A stretch of DNA of 64,000 nt from Bacillota bacterium (GCA_023433505.1 JAEZCO010000070.1:1-64000); one strand, 5' to 3'; positions 8,375 through 17,056 are shown, counted from the first letter of the stretch. Notes: generated by a model from the letters alone, not told the origin. Numbers and translations are program-made.

Positions 8375-8953
8375 ATGGACAAAGTCGTCGAAATAAGATG
8401 GCACGGTCGCGGTGGCCAGGGAGCCAAAACCGCATCTTTGCTGCTCGCAGATGCAGCATTCAACACCGGAAAGTACATTCAGGGTTTTCCGGAATATGGT
8501 CCTGAGAGAATGGGCGCTCCAATAACTGCTTATAACCGTATAAGCGATGAAAGGCTCAGCATTCACAGCAATATTTATGAACCCGATTATGTGGTAGTCG
8601 TTGATGACACACTGCTGTCTGCTGTAGATGTTACAGCGGGTCTCAAAGCAGATGGAGCCATCATAGTAAATACCACAAAGTCCGTTGAAGAGGTCAGAAC
8701 TTATCTTAAAGGTTACACCGGTAAAGTTTGTACCATTGATGCAAGAACAATATCCATAGAAACTCTCGGCAAATACTTCCCCAACACGCCCATGCTTGGC
8801 GCTGTTGTAAAAGTAAGCAAAGTAATTGACGAAAAAGAATTCCTTCATGACATGGTGGAATCCTTCAAACACAAGTTTGCTAAAAAGCCCGAGGTCGTCG
8901 AAGGGAATATCAAATCTCTTGAGAGATCAATGCAGGAGGTGAAGGGATTATGA
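8375..8953 (+). CDS. porG: 2-oxoacid:ferredoxin oxidoreductase, gamma subunit
   Basis: 192 residues. The N-terminus has the family signature RWHGRGGQGAKTAS. The gamma subunit helps form the coenzyme-A-binding part of pyruvate or related 2-oxoacid:ferredoxin oxidoreductases. ATG 8375 is used instead of TTG 8369 because AAGGAGG lies at 8361-8367. It is the first gene of a gamma-delta-alpha-beta operon, the order typical of pyruvate/2-ketoisovalerate oxidoreductases, and its stop overlaps the delta start (ATGA). The complex is cytosolic and makes acetyl-CoA, CO2 and reduced ferredoxin. Pyruvate is the likely substrate, but isovalerate-type substrates cannot be excluded from sequence. Confidence 0.9.
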   Translation: MDKVVEIRWHGRGGQGAKTASLLLADAAFNTGKYIQGFPEYGPERMGAPITAYNRISDERLSIHSNIYEPDYVVVVDDTLLSAVDVTAGLKADGAIIVNTTKSVEEVRTYLKGYTGKVCTIDARTISIETLGKYFPNTPMLGAVVKVSKVIDEKEFLHDMVESFKHKFAKKPEVVEGNIKSLERSMQEVKGL

Positions 8954-9273
8954 GCTGCAAAGAATGTAAAAAGGATTTCCAGGAAATTCCGGTTACTGCC
9001 AACTGGAAGGAAGTAACCAAGGGTGGAACGATTTCTGCCGCAGGTAATGCGCATTTATTCAAGACCGGCGACTGGCGTTCAATGAAGCCGATCTGGCTTC
9101 AGGAGAAGTGCAAACAGTGCCTTCTGTGCTATCCTGTTTGCCCCGATACATCCATATTGATAAATGAAGAAGGAAAAAGAACAGAATTTGATTATGATCA
9201 CTGCAAAGGCTGCGGCGTATGTGTAAAGGTTTGCCCTTTCAAAGCCATTGACTTTGTGGAAGAAAGCAAGTAA
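8950..9273 (+). CDS. porD: 2-oxoacid:ferredoxin oxidoreductase, delta subunit (2x[4Fe-4S])
   Basis: 107 residues. Two ferredoxin motifs are complete: CKQCLLCYPVCP and CKGCGVCVKVCP, each giving CxxCxxCxxxC(P) ligands, so both [4Fe-4S] clusters should assemble. This subunit passes electrons from the TPP site to external ferredoxin. Its ATG overlaps the porG stop, indicating coupling. The N-terminal 35 residues form the usual lead with WRSMKP before the first cluster. Confidence 0.92.
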   Translation: MSCKECKKDFQEIPVTANWKEVTKGGTISAAGNAHLFKTGDWRSMKPIWLQEKCKQCLLCYPVCPDTSILINEEGKRTEFDYDHCKGCGVCVKVCPFKAIDFVEESK

Positions 9274-9289
9274 GGAGGCGAAAGGGATA

Positions 9290-10474
9290 ATGGCTATAAG
9301 AGAAAGAATGAGCGGCAACGAAGCAATGGCTGTTGCCATGAAACAGATAAATCCGGATGTTGTTGCAGCATTTCCAATAACTCCGTCTACAGAAGTGCCC
9401 CAGTATTTTTCCACTTTTGTTGCCGATGGTGCAGTCAATACGGAATTTGTTCCGGTAGAATCCGAGCATAGCGCCATGTCAGCTTGTGTAGGAGCATCCG
9501 CTGCAGGTGGAAGAGCCATGACAGCTACATCAGCAAACGGACTTGCCCTTATGTGGGAAGAGCTTTATATCGCAGCGGCTTCAAGGCTTCCGATAGTTCT
9601 GGCTTGTGTAAACAGAACTCTTTCCGGACCTTTGAACATACACAATGACCACAGCGACTCCATGGGAGCAAGGGATTCTGGCTGGATTCAGCTGTATTCC
9701 GAGAACAACCAGGAAGCTTATGACAATATGCTGATGGCTAACAGGATCGCTGAGCATCCTGATGTTCTGCTACCCATCATGGTATGTCAGGATGGATTCA
9801 TCACTTCCCATGCAATAGAAAACATCGAACTGCTTGAAGATGATAAAGTAAAAGCCTTTGTCGGAGAATACAATCCGGAAGATTACCTCCTGAACAAGGA
9901 AAACCCGGTTGCAGTAGGACCCCTGGATCATTTCACCTATTGCTTTGAGCATAAGAGACAGCAGTCTGAAGCCATGATGCTGGCGAAGAAGGTTGTACTT
10001 GAAGTATCTGAAGAGTTTGCAAAGCTGACAGGTAAAAAATACGGCCTCTTTGAAGAATATAAAACGGAAGACGCCGAAGTATGTATGGTATTACTGAACT
10101 CCACAGCAGGAACGGCAAAATATGTTGTTGACCAGCTGAGGGCAGAAGGCAAAAAGGTTGGAATGATTAAGCCCAGATTATACAGACCCTTCCCGGTAGA
10201 TGAAATTACTGCAGCCCTTGCCAAGTACAAAGCGATTGCGGTAATGGACAAGGCCGACAGCTTTAATGCCGCAGGCGGACCGTTGTTTACCGATGTTACC
10301 AGTGCTATGTATGCCAAAGGCGTATTCGGACCCAAGATGATCAACTATATTTACGGTATTGGCGGAAGAGATGTCAAGGCAACGGATCTTGAATATGTAT
10401 ACAATGAATTGTTGAAAATTGCAAGCACCGGTAAGGTAGACTCCGTTTACAATTACCTGGGTGTTAGAGAATAG
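9290..10474 (+). CDS. porA: 2-oxoacid:ferredoxin oxidoreductase, alpha subunit
   Basis: 394 residues. It contains the pyrimidine-binding TPP domain (N-terminus ERMSGNEAMAVAMKQINPDVVAAFPITPSTEV, here split by commas of structure: GNEA, then PITPST) and a C-terminal transketolase-C-like domain. The ATG at 9290 follows AAGGAGG at 9272-9278; the longer frame from 9248 overlaps porD and is not needed. Its partner beta subunit supplies the diphosphate-binding TPP domain, so the active site lies at the interface. porB begins 12 nt after its stop. Confidence 0.92.
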   Translation: MAIRERMSGNEAMAVAMKQINPDVVAAFPITPSTEVPQYFSTFVADGAVNTEFVPVESEHSAMSACVGASAAGGRAMTATSANGLALMWEELYIAAASRLPIVLACVNRTLSGPLNIHNDHSDSMGARDSGWIQLYSENNQEAYDNMLMANRIAEHPDVLLPIMVCQDGFITSHAIENIELLEDDKVKAFVGEYNPEDYLLNKENPVAVGPLDHFTYCFEHKRQQSEAMMLAKKVVLEVSEEFAKLTGKKYGLFEEYKTEDAEVCMVLLNSTAGTAKYVVDQLRAEGKKVGMIKPRLYRPFPVDEITAALAKYKAIAVMDKADSFNAAGGPLFTDVTSAMYAKGVFGPKMINYIYGIGGRDVKATDLEYVYNELLKIASTGKVDSVYNYLGVRE

Positions 10475-10486
10475 GAGGTGCTATCG

Positions 10487-11419
10487 ATGGCTTATAATTT
10501 GAAGGAAGTTTCAAAAAAACCCGAAAGAATGACCGGCGGACATAGAATGTGCGCAGGCTGCGGCGCGCCTGTAGTAGTCAGACAGATTTTAAGAGCCCTT
10601 AAACCCGAAGACCATGCGGTTATTGGATCAGCAACCGGATGTCTTGAGGTTTGTACGTTTATATATCCCTATACCTCCTGGAAGGATTCATTTGTTCACA
10701 ACGCATTTGAAAACTCTGCTGCAACCATATCCGGCGCAGAAGCTGCCTACGTTGCAATGAAAAGAAGAGGCAAGGTAAAGGAAGAAACCAAATTTATCGC
10801 CTTCGGCGGTGACGGCGGCACATACGATATAGGCCTGCAATCACTGTCAGGAGCTATGGAAAGAGGACATGACATGCTTTATGTGTGCTACGATAACGGC
10901 GCATACATGAACACAGGTATACAAAGGTCCTCGGCAACTCCCAAATATGCGGATACCACTACTTCACCTGCAGGAGAGGTAATTCCCGGCAAGCAGCAGT
11001 GGAGAAAAGACCTTACCGAGATTATGGTAAATCATAATATTCCCTATGCAGCCCAAACTGCAGCGATAGGAAACATGAAGGATTTATATGAGAAGTCTGA
11101 AAAGGCCTTATATACAAAAGGACCTACCTTCCTGAATGTTCTTGCTCCATGCCCAAGAGGATGGCAGTATAACACGCCGGATTTGATGGATATTAACAAA
11201 TTGGCGGTTGAGTCATGCTTCTGGCCGTTGTACGAAGTTGAAAACGGCAAATACACCGTGAATTACAAGCCGAAGAACAAAATACCCGTCAGAGATTTCC
11301 TCAAGGCCCAGGGAAGATTTAAGCACCTTTTCAAGGCTGGAAACGAAGCCCTGCTGGAAGAAATCCAGTTGGAAGTCGACAAGAGATGGGAAGAATTGCT
11401 TAAAAGAGCCGGAGAATAA
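10487..11419 (+). CDS. porB: 2-oxoacid:ferredoxin oxidoreductase, beta subunit (TPP-binding)
   Basis: 310 residues. The TPP/Mg2+ motif is GGDGGTYDIGLQSLSGA (about 107-123) followed by YDNGAYMNTG. Cys residues MCAGCG near the N-terminus and the later Cys in TGCLEVC and PCPRG can ligate the third [4Fe-4S] cluster close to TPP. ATG 10487 has AGGAGG at 10473-10478; the GTG at 10478 overlaps that site and is rejected. It is the last gene of porGDAB. A palindromic element begins right after the stop and a terminator follows at 11545. Confidence 0.92.
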   Translation: MAYNLKEVSKKPERMTGGHRMCAGCGAPVVVRQILRALKPEDHAVIGSATGCLEVCTFIYPYTSWKDSFVHNAFENSAATISGAEAAYVAMKRRGKVKEETKFIAFGGDGGTYDIGLQSLSGAMERGHDMLYVCYDNGAYMNTGIQRSSATPKYADTTTSPAGEVIPGKQQWRKDLTEIMVNHNIPYAAQTAAIGNMKDLYEKSEKALYTKGPTFLNVLAPCPRGWQYNTPDLMDINKLAVESCFWPLYEVENGKYTVNYKPKNKIPVRDFLKAQGRFKHLFKAGNEALLEEIQLEVDKRWEELLKRAGE

Positions 11420-11517
11420 GCACAAATGAAAAATATCGCCTTCCGTATAAGGTTTCTGTAAATGCTGAGCATTGCGGCCGGTATTTTCAGAAAAACGGGA
11501 AGTATATTTTCAGTGCT
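11420..11517. repeat. Palindromic mini-element, copy 1
   Basis: The ends are imperfect inverted repeats: the left end GCAC..TGAAAAATATCGCCTT pairs with the right end AAGTATATTTTCAGTGC. The right inner part (TTTTCAGAAAAACGGGAAGT) is shared almost exactly with the element at 28908-29048. It begins directly after the porB stop codon. The remainder of 11518-11741 holds a terminator and no gene. Confidence 0.6.
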
Positions 11518-11544
11518 CCTGGATTCAGCCGGTTATATCAAAAG

Positions 11545-11573
11545 GGAGAGCCGTAAAAGGCTCTCTTTTTTTG
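11545..11573 (+). terminator. Rho-independent terminator after porGDAB
   Basis: GGAGAGCC pairs with GGCTCTC(T) across a GTAAAA loop and is followed by seven T. Confidence 0.85.
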
Positions 11574-11741
11574 CTGTTTTGTCAGAAATATACTGGGGCT
11601 GTGAACCTCTGAAAGCTTATCCGTGCTGCGCATTGATAGATATTATGTCAATCGCCTTGAGTATTCTACCTGTATCCCCTGGTGCATATACTTTAACATC
11701 TGTTTATTTTAATCTTATGGATATGGGACGCGGAGGTTGCT

Positions 11742-12722
11742 ATGCAGGGTATGGACAGAGAAATTGCCGGCAATTACGGACTGGAAGTAAAAAACATCGT
11801 GCCGTATAAAGATACATACATGGTACAAACGGATAAGGGGCGAAAAATCCTTAAAAAAATGCTGTTTTCACCGGAAAGGATATTGTTCATCCATGGCGCG
11901 AAGGAGCATCTGGCGAAGAATGGCTTTGTAAACGTCGACCGGTATATGATGACGCTGAAAGGCGAACCATCCTTTATCCTGGATAATGCCAGCTATGTAA
12001 TGTATGACTTGCTGGAGGGCCGTGAATGCAACTTTGATAATGATGCTGAAGCATACAAGACAGCGGTATTGCTTTCATCAATGCACTCTGCATCCAAAGG
12101 CTACAAGCCTCCGGATGGTTCTAAAGTCCAGGATGAGCTCGGCATGCTGCCGGTGTATTTTAATAAACGCCTTGAAGATATCAAAAAATTGAGGAAAATT
12201 GCGAAAAAAGGCAAAAGCAGATTTGACCACATGTTTTTGGAAAATGCCGACTATTTTATCAATTTAGGGGAGCAGGCGGCGGCAGAGCTTGAAAAATCAA
12301 ATTATTCAGGTCTTATCAGTGAAGCCAGGGAGGAGGGGTCCTTCTGCCACCATGATTTTACTCATCACAACATTATTTGCGCAGAGAGTGGCTTTTCCGT
12401 AGTAAACTTTGATTATTGCTGCTTTGAACTGAAAATATACGACCTTGCAAATTTGATAAGGCGTAAAATGCGTAAATGCAACTGGGATATGGATAAAGCG
12501 GTAATGATATTTGAGGGGTATAATTCCGTGGAGGAACTCAGCAAGGACGAGATTGCCGTAATGAAGCTGATTCTGCAGTTCCCCCAGAAATTCTGGAGAG
12601 TGGTCAACCGGTACTATAACAGCAGGCGGAGCTGGTCCGAAAGGAGCTTTATCGTGAAGCTTCAAGAGGTCATAGACGAGGTCGAAGGGCACAGGAAGTT
12701 TATCGACAGCTATAATTTTTAG
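11742..12722 (+). CDS. CotS-family spore coat protein (kinase-like fold)
   Basis: 326 residues with the aminoglycoside-phosphotransferase-like fold of the CotS/YsxE/YutH spore coat family. The catalytic-loop-like motif HHDFTHHNII (about residue 204) and the following VNFDYCCFE, equivalent to the kinase DFG-region Asp, are present. The N-terminal lobe has LKKM in the expected Lys position. CotS proteins sit in the spore coat; kinase activity is not proven for most. GGAGG precedes the ATG. It is a single gene between porB and a repeat island. Confidence 0.85.
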   Translation: MQGMDREIAGNYGLEVKNIVPYKDTYMVQTDKGRKILKKMLFSPERILFIHGAKEHLAKNGFVNVDRYMMTLKGEPSFILDNASYVMYDLLEGRECNFDNDAEAYKTAVLLSSMHSASKGYKPPDGSKVQDELGMLPVYFNKRLEDIKKLRKIAKKGKSRFDHMFLENADYFINLGEQAAAELEKSNYSGLISEAREEGSFCHHDFTHHNIICAESGFSVVNFDYCCFELKIYDLANLIRRKMRKCNWDMDKAVMIFEGYNSVEELSKDEIAVMKLILQFPQKFWRVVNRYYNSRRSWSERSFIVKLQEVIDEVEGHRKFIDSYNF

Positions 12723-12784
12723 TGTGTGTCTATTAGGTATTTGTAGGATATTATGAAATTATTTGAAAGTGTAAAATAGTGGTC

Positions 12785-12849
12785 TGTCATCCTGAGTGAT
12801 AGCGAAGGATCTTATAGCCTTTAGATTCTTCGCTGCACTCAGAATGATA
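12785..12849. repeat. TGTCATCCTGAG-type palindromic repeat
   Basis: The arms TGTCATCCTGAGTGATAGCG..GGATCT and AGATTCTTCGCTGCACTCAGAATGATA are inverted. This matches a class of TGTCAT...GAAGGATCT palindromes I know to be scattered through many clostridial and other genomes. It opens a 1.1-kb gene-free repeat island (12723-13837). Confidence 0.6.
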
Positions 12850-12913
12850 TCTACACTTTGTCATTGCTGTGAAACTCACCTGAGTTTGCACACTGGCGGT
12901 ATGCTAGCACGTG

Positions 12914-12952
12914 TGTCATTGCGAACGAACGAAGTGAAGTGCGGCAATCTCT
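12914..12952. repeat. TGTCATTGCGA-type palindromic repeat
   Basis: TGTCATTGCGAACGAAC... ends with GCGGCAATCTCT, the second common class of dispersed palindromes (TGTCATTGCGA/GCAATCTC). The segment GAGATTGCCGC of this class also lies beside the other full copy of the structured element, at 45418-45428, suggesting that the two travel together. Confidence 0.55.
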
Positions 12953-12974
12953 AGTTTTAGGTAATATTCTTGGT

Positions 12975-13270
12975 TAGAAAGGGATCCTGCTGACTTTCAG
13001 GGAAATGGGAGGACATGGCAGCAAATCCCTGCATCAAGCTCCGTCATGGGCAGGCTGTAATGTCCAGGCTCGTTCCAATGCGGGCGCTGGCTATTCGCCT
13101 TCCATGGCTCAGAGCCAGCGTCTTCGGCGTCCGTGCCGAAGTGTTACGGGTATTCCTCTGGGGCCCCGCATTCGAACTTCGCCTGGACAAACAGCCTGCA
13201 GCCATGGACTCCACATGACGCATTTATTCGCAGCCATGCCCACCCATTTTGCTTTACTGTGATAAAGGGG
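12975..13270 (-). ncRNA. Dispersed structured-RNA-like element, copy B
   Basis: About 296 bp, and more than 90% identical by eye to the plus-strand element at 45101-45393, but in inverse orientation. Read on the minus strand it forms nested stems. The two best hairpins are 13113-13120/13085-13092 (CGCTGGCT/AGCCAGCG) and 13135-13141/13122-13128 (CTTCGGC/GCCGAAG). Compared with the other full copy, three base pairs of the first stem differ, all compensatory. Small frames inside it are not conserved as protein. Confidence 0.65.
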
Positions 13271-13359
13271 GTTATAGCTTAGACTTCATAAGGGTTCTGA
13301 ATCGAAGAGAACAATGGGGATGTTTCCTATTCTCATAACACTTGAAGGAAAGTGGAAAG

Positions 13360-13570
13360 GGTGGCCGGCAGGGCATTCATGTTGCAAGCGTTACAGATTC
13401 TTGTGGTATTACGCCGCTCCAACGCGGTACTCCAGAGGAATACCCGAAATGCTGCGGCACGGACGCCGCAGCCGCTGGTCCCGAGCCACGGAAGGCGAGT
13501 GACCTGCGCCCGCGATTGGAGCAAGGAATGCCATTAGAATCTGTTAGAGAAGCATCCTGAATGACAGGCT
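13360..13570 (+). ncRNA. Dispersed structured-RNA-like element, diverged copy C
   Basis: It shares the core (CCAGAGGAATACCCG, then GGCACGGACGCCG, then GAGCCA.GGA.GGCGA) with copies A and B, but the flanks differ. The same hairpins are kept with altered bases: 13451-13458/13465-13472 (GCTGCGGC/GCCGCAGC), 13473-13480/13501-13508 (one mismatch) and 13416-13422/13516-13522 (GCTCCAA/TTGGAGC). Outer pairings 13372-13378/13526-13532 and 13393-13401/13536-13544 are both perfect but cross each other, which would be a pseudoknot. It has the same orientation as the copy at 45101. Confidence 0.6.
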
Positions 13571-13837
13571 GGCTATCCTTTTCGCTTTCACTCGGAGTCT
13601 TTAAGAACAGGCCTTCTTCCTACTTTCGAGATCGCTGCGCTTCCCTTTTCTTCCTGGTAATGACAAGCGGTTATTGCCTAATCTTTTCATTGTGCGGTAT
13701 CTCCTGCTTCCCGTGAAGCTTTTGTCACAAGGCTGCATTGGTTTACATAGTATGTATTGTAAAATAAACAAAAAGGGACATTCCAAATATAGGGCAGAAG
13801 TATTCATACATAATTTATTAGCGAGGAGTGTCCTGCT

Positions 13838-14743
13838 TTGAATACAGCGGTGATGTATAGAATGGGTGATCTCAAAATCGGCGATATCGTCGCCAGAAAA
13901 TCTTACGGCTGTGATGTTTTTTTTAAGGTTGTAGACATTAAAAAGAACGAGATAGGAAATGTTCTCACACTTAAAGGAATCAGCTACCGTATAGAAGCAG
14001 ATGCTCCGGAAGGCGATCTTGAACTTCAGCCGGAGCATAAGGTAAGAGAGTACAGGGACAAATGCTGCAGGGCAGCGGAGACGCACAACCGAGATGTATA
14101 CGCCTCACGATACAGAGGATACTCAAAAAAAGCTTATTATAGAGATACGCCAAAAGAAAATTCCGGTAAATTTCAAAGACCCGGAAAGATACTCCATTTG
14201 GATGGAGATAGCGAGTACCTGGAAACTTGCATTATTGAATACGGAAAACTGGGCCTGATGGTAAACGGTCAATTTATCTCTGAAAAAGACCAGCCTGGCC
14301 GCGTTTTTAAGCTGTTGAAAGAGAACAGGCCGGATATACTGGTCCTTACAGGGCATGACGGCTACATTAAAGGCAGTGACAGCTATACAAACCTGAAAAA
14401 CTATAGAAATTCACAATATTTTATCGATGCGGTAAAAGAAGCACGAAAATATGAACCGGACCTTGATAGTCTCGTAATTTTTGCCGGTGCCTGCCAATCG
14501 TCGTATTATGAGATTATCAAGGCGGGTGCAAATTTTGCAAGCTCGCCCTTCAGAGACCTGATCCATGCATTGGACCCTGTCAGAGTGTGTCAAAAAATAG
14601 CCTACACCAGCATTGACAAGGTGTTAACCGCTGAGGAGGTCATAGAAAATACCATCACCGGGAAGACAGGTATCGGCGGAGTTCAGACAAGGGGAAAATT
14701 CAGAGAAGGGTTTCCAATTGAACCCTATCAGCAGTATATTTAG
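13838..14743 (+). CDS. yabG: YabG sporulation-specific protease
   Basis: 301 residues, the usual YabG length. The N-terminus MGDLKIGDIVARKSYGCDVFFKV is characteristic, and the C-terminal half carries the conserved TGHDGYIKG and VIFAGACQSSYYE, the segment with the likely catalytic His and Cys. YabG is made in the mother cell and processes coat and cortex-associated proteins (SpoIVA and others). TTG 13838 is preferred: GAGGAG at 13823-13828 lies 9 nt upstream, while the next ATG at 13853 is 24 nt away. It lies upstream of veg as in Bacillus. Confidence 0.9.
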   Translation: MNTAVMYRMGDLKIGDIVARKSYGCDVFFKVVDIKKNEIGNVLTLKGISYRIEADAPEGDLELQPEHKVREYRDKCCRAAETHNRDVYASRYRGYSKKAYYRDTPKENSGKFQRPGKILHLDGDSEYLETCIIEYGKLGLMVNGQFISEKDQPGRVFKLLKENRPDILVLTGHDGYIKGSDSYTNLKNYRNSQYFIDAVKEARKYEPDLDSLVIFAGACQSSYYEIIKAGANFASSPFRDLIHALDPVRVCQKIAYTSIDKVLTAEEVIENTITGKTGIGGVQTRGKFREGFPIEPYQQYI

Positions 14744-14761
14744 GAAAATTTATTAAAACAC

Positions 14762-14791
14762 TTGACATAAACAAATTTCCCTTGTTATAAT
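14762..14791 (+). promoter_or_regulatory. veg promoter 1
   Basis: TTGACA (14762-14767), 18-nt spacer, TATAAT (14786-14791). Both hexamers are consensus. Confidence 0.85.
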
Positions 14792-14802
14792 ATATTATTT
14801 TT

Positions 14803-14831
14803 TTGACAAGCTTTTGATTTTGTGATATAAT
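14803..14831 (+). promoter_or_regulatory. veg promoter 2
   Basis: TTGACA (14803-14808), 17-nt spacer, TATAAT (14826-14831): a full consensus promoter 28 nt upstream of the veg ATG and immediately downstream of promoter 1. Confidence 0.88.
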
Positions 14832-14858
14832 ATTGAAAACAGAAGATGAGGTGATTCA

Positions 14859-15125
14859 ATGGCAGAGAAGAGTGACCTGTTTCAGATAAAGAAGAACATA
14901 GAAACCTGTATTGGTGAGAAAGTGCAGTTAAAAGCCAATAAAGGCAGGAAAAAGGCCTTCATTAAAGAAGGGGTTCTGGAAAATTCTTATCCCAGCATCT
15001 TCATAGTCAAGTTTGAGAACGAATATGAGACAACTCGACGGGTTTCCTACAGCTATACGGACATACTTACAAAGGCAGTTGAACTTGTAATATGCAAGGA
15101 AGATAAAAGAATACGCGTGAGTTAA
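14859..15125 (+). CDS. veg: Veg family protein
   Basis: 88 residues, matching Veg: a small SH3-like barrel with KKNIETCIGEKVQLKANKGRKK and the end YSYTDILTKAVEL. In Bacillus Veg stimulates biofilm-matrix expression by opposing SinR, and its promoter is among the strongest known; here two perfect consensus promoters precede it. The ATG has a GAGGTG ribosome site 8 nt upstream. A strong terminator follows. Confidence 0.92.
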   Translation: MAEKSDLFQIKKNIETCIGEKVQLKANKGRKKAFIKEGVLENSYPSIFIVKFENEYETTRRVSYSYTDILTKAVELVICKEDKRIRVS

Positions 15126-15154
15126 TGCTGTTTTGGATAAAATGAGGTTATGAG

Positions 15155-15186
15155 ACAGTCCGGTAGAGATACCGGGCTGTTTTTAT
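15155..15186 (+). terminator. Rho-independent terminator after veg
   Basis: An 11-bp stem (ACAGTCCGGTA with TACCGGGCTGT, one G-U) with a GAGA loop, followed by TTTTTA. Confidence 0.9.
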
Positions 15187-15336
15187 TTGCGGTATCCGGC
15201 CATAGCCGGATCACGAAAAGACGGGTAGTCCTTGATGCCTCCGAGACTTTTATTTATATGTAATAATTTGGAGGCCTTGTCAATATACATTAATTGATAA
15301 AGTGTTTCTAAATTCATGCAGGAGGAGGATGTCAAA

Positions 15337-16905
15337 ATGTCTCTCGAACTAATCAAGGAAGCTGTAAGGCTGAATCAGGCCATAGGAGAGGATACGACTC
15401 AGACGATCGTTGAAAATGATATAATTGTTCCGGATATAAAGCCGGATATTGCCCGTATATTGCTTCTGGATGGTGACGCATATGTTAACAGAGCCGAGGC
15501 GGCACTGGATAAGGTACTCATTGATGGACTCGTGAGGTATAAAATAATATACATATCAGATGATCCTGATCAGCCCATAAAGAGCATAAATACAAACGCA
15601 AACTTCCAATATACCATGGATTTACCCGAGACAAGACAGGGGATGAACTGCAAGGCAGTTTGTGAAATTGAGCATATCGAATATGAAATACTTAACAGCC
15701 GGAAGGTGAATGTAAAAACCATATTGAACATAAACGGTAAGGTCGAAAACCGGATAGACCAGAACATTGTCTCCGCTTTTGACGGAATTGATGGAATCCA
15801 AGTACTAAGAAGCACGGCATCGATAAACGCATTCATCGGCTCGGGCGAGACGACGGCTGCAGTGAGAGAAACCATGGAAGTACCCGCAGGAAAGCCAACC
15901 ATCAGAGAAATACTAAGAAGCGATATAAAAATCACCGGCAAGGATTATAAGCTAACGGACGGCAAGATCATAGCAAATGGTGAGCTGAACATATCCACCC
16001 TTTATATTGGAGATGATGAAAACAGAAGCCTTCAGTTTATGGAGCATGAATTACCTTTTACCCAGTTTATAGAGCAATCCGGTGTTGATGAGGCTTCATT
16101 CTGCGAATTGGAATATGTAATTACCGATTCAGTCTTTGAGCCGGAAGAAGACAGCGACGGGGAACTGCGCTTCCTGAAAGGGGAGATTGAGCTGAGGATA
16201 TCGGCGGACAGTTTTGGACGCAAGGACATCGAAATCATCGAGGATGCTTACAGCCCTGACGCCAGAATCGCACTGGATAAAGAACCTATAAAAATGGAAG
16301 AGACTGTAACCGAGAACAAAAGCCAGGTTATTTTGAAGGATACCCTATTTATCCAGGATGACAGTCCGGATATTTCGGAAATATTCAATGTACTCTACAG
16401 GCCGTCCATTTCCGATTGCAGGATTTCAGACGACAAGCTGGATATTTCGGGAGTATTGGGCAGCAATGTACTTTATCTTGCAAACAACACCGAGCAGCCG
16501 GTGTATTGCTGTGAACAGGATATCCCATTCAAGCACGGCGTGGACATCAAAGGAATTAAGCCTGAGATGGGCTGTGATATAGTTATGAATCTGGAACACT
16601 GCAGCTATAGTATGGTGTCGTCAAAGGAAGTAGAGATTAGGGTCGTATTGGGGATATCTGCAAGGATAATAAAGCAGGTTATCATACCGGTGATTTCAAA
16701 GGCATTGGAGCTTCCGCAGGATGAAAAGAGATCGGCGTCCCAACCCAGCATTACAATATACTTTGCCCAGCAGGGGGATAACCTCTGGCGGGTTGCCAAG
16801 AAATACTACACTACCGTCGACGAGTTAAGAAAAACAAATGCATTGGGGGATTCTGAAGCACTGACCCCGGGGGAACAGATATTGATTCCCCGAAAACTAA
16901 AGTAG
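15337..16905 (+). CDS. DUF3794 (SPOCS) and LysM domain protein, SafA/SpoVID-like
   Basis: 522 residues. Three SPOCS/DUF3794 repeats cover about 35-180, 190-300 and 340-440, recognisable by repeated 'D..PDI..IL' and 'L..D..V.G' blocks. A C-terminal LysM domain (about 470-518, FAQQGDNLWRVAKKYY...NA.GDSEALTPGEQILIP) should bind peptidoglycan or chitin-like glycans. Such proteins are expected in spore envelope assembly. ATG 15337 with GGAGGAGG at 15321-15328 is chosen over ATG 15316. The veg-DUF3794-ispE neighbourhood is shared by many Clostridia. Confidence 0.87.
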   Translation: MSLELIKEAVRLNQAIGEDTTQTIVENDIIVPDIKPDIARILLLDGDAYVNRAEAALDKVLIDGLVRYKIIYISDDPDQPIKSINTNANFQYTMDLPETRQGMNCKAVCEIEHIEYEILNSRKVNVKTILNINGKVENRIDQNIVSAFDGIDGIQVLRSTASINAFIGSGETTAAVRETMEVPAGKPTIREILRSDIKITGKDYKLTDGKIIANGELNISTLYIGDDENRSLQFMEHELPFTQFIEQSGVDEASFCELEYVITDSVFEPEEDSDGELRFLKGEIELRISADSFGRKDIEIIEDAYSPDARIALDKEPIKMEETVTENKSQVILKDTLFIQDDSPDISEIFNVLYRPSISDCRISDDKLDISGVLGSNVLYLANNTEQPVYCCEQDIPFKHGVDIKGIKPEMGCDIVMNLEHCSYSMVSSKEVEIRVVLGISARIIKQVIIPVISKALELPQDEKRSASQPSITIYFAQQGDNLWRVAKKYYTTVDELRKTNALGDSEALTPGEQILIPRKLK

Positions 16906-16940
16906 GCTTATGTACTTAAATTGAGAATTTCTTAAAATTC

Positions 16941-16974
16941 AAGTGCCTGAAATTATGATTTCAGGCACTTTTTC
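16941..16974 (+). terminator. Rho-independent terminator after the DUF3794 gene
   Basis: A 12-bp perfect stem AAGTGCCTGAAA/TTTCAGGCACTT with a TTATGA loop and a following T-run. Confidence 0.9.
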
Positions 16975-17007
16975 TTGAAACTGGAATGTTTATTGTATAT
17001 AATGTGA

Positions 17008-17056
17008 AGGGACACACCTCTCCGAGTAGGAAGTATGTCTTTGAAGCGGAGGAATG
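17008..17056. repeat. GGGACA-type inverted repeat upstream of ispE
   Basis: AAGGGACACACCTCTCCG at the left pairs imperfectly with CGGAGGAATGTCCCTT at the right. A further GGGACACATCTG copy follows within 17080-17092. Similar GGGACA...TGTCCC palindromes are common in clostridial genomes. The rest of 16975-17157 holds nothing recognisable. Confidence 0.5.

Noticed and set aside
8022..8872. Minus-strand frames over the por leader and porG
   Set aside because: They are shadows of porG and of its promoter/leader; composition is rich in Cys, Phe and Tyr with no family resemblance.
11462..11809. 115-codon frame between porB and cotS
   Set aside because: It runs through a palindromic element and a terminator and overlaps the start of cotS in another frame.
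13005..13560. Several 60-85-codon frames in the repeat island
   Set aside because: They lie in the structured element; the copies differ by compensatory pair changes rather than synonymous changes, so they are not proteins.
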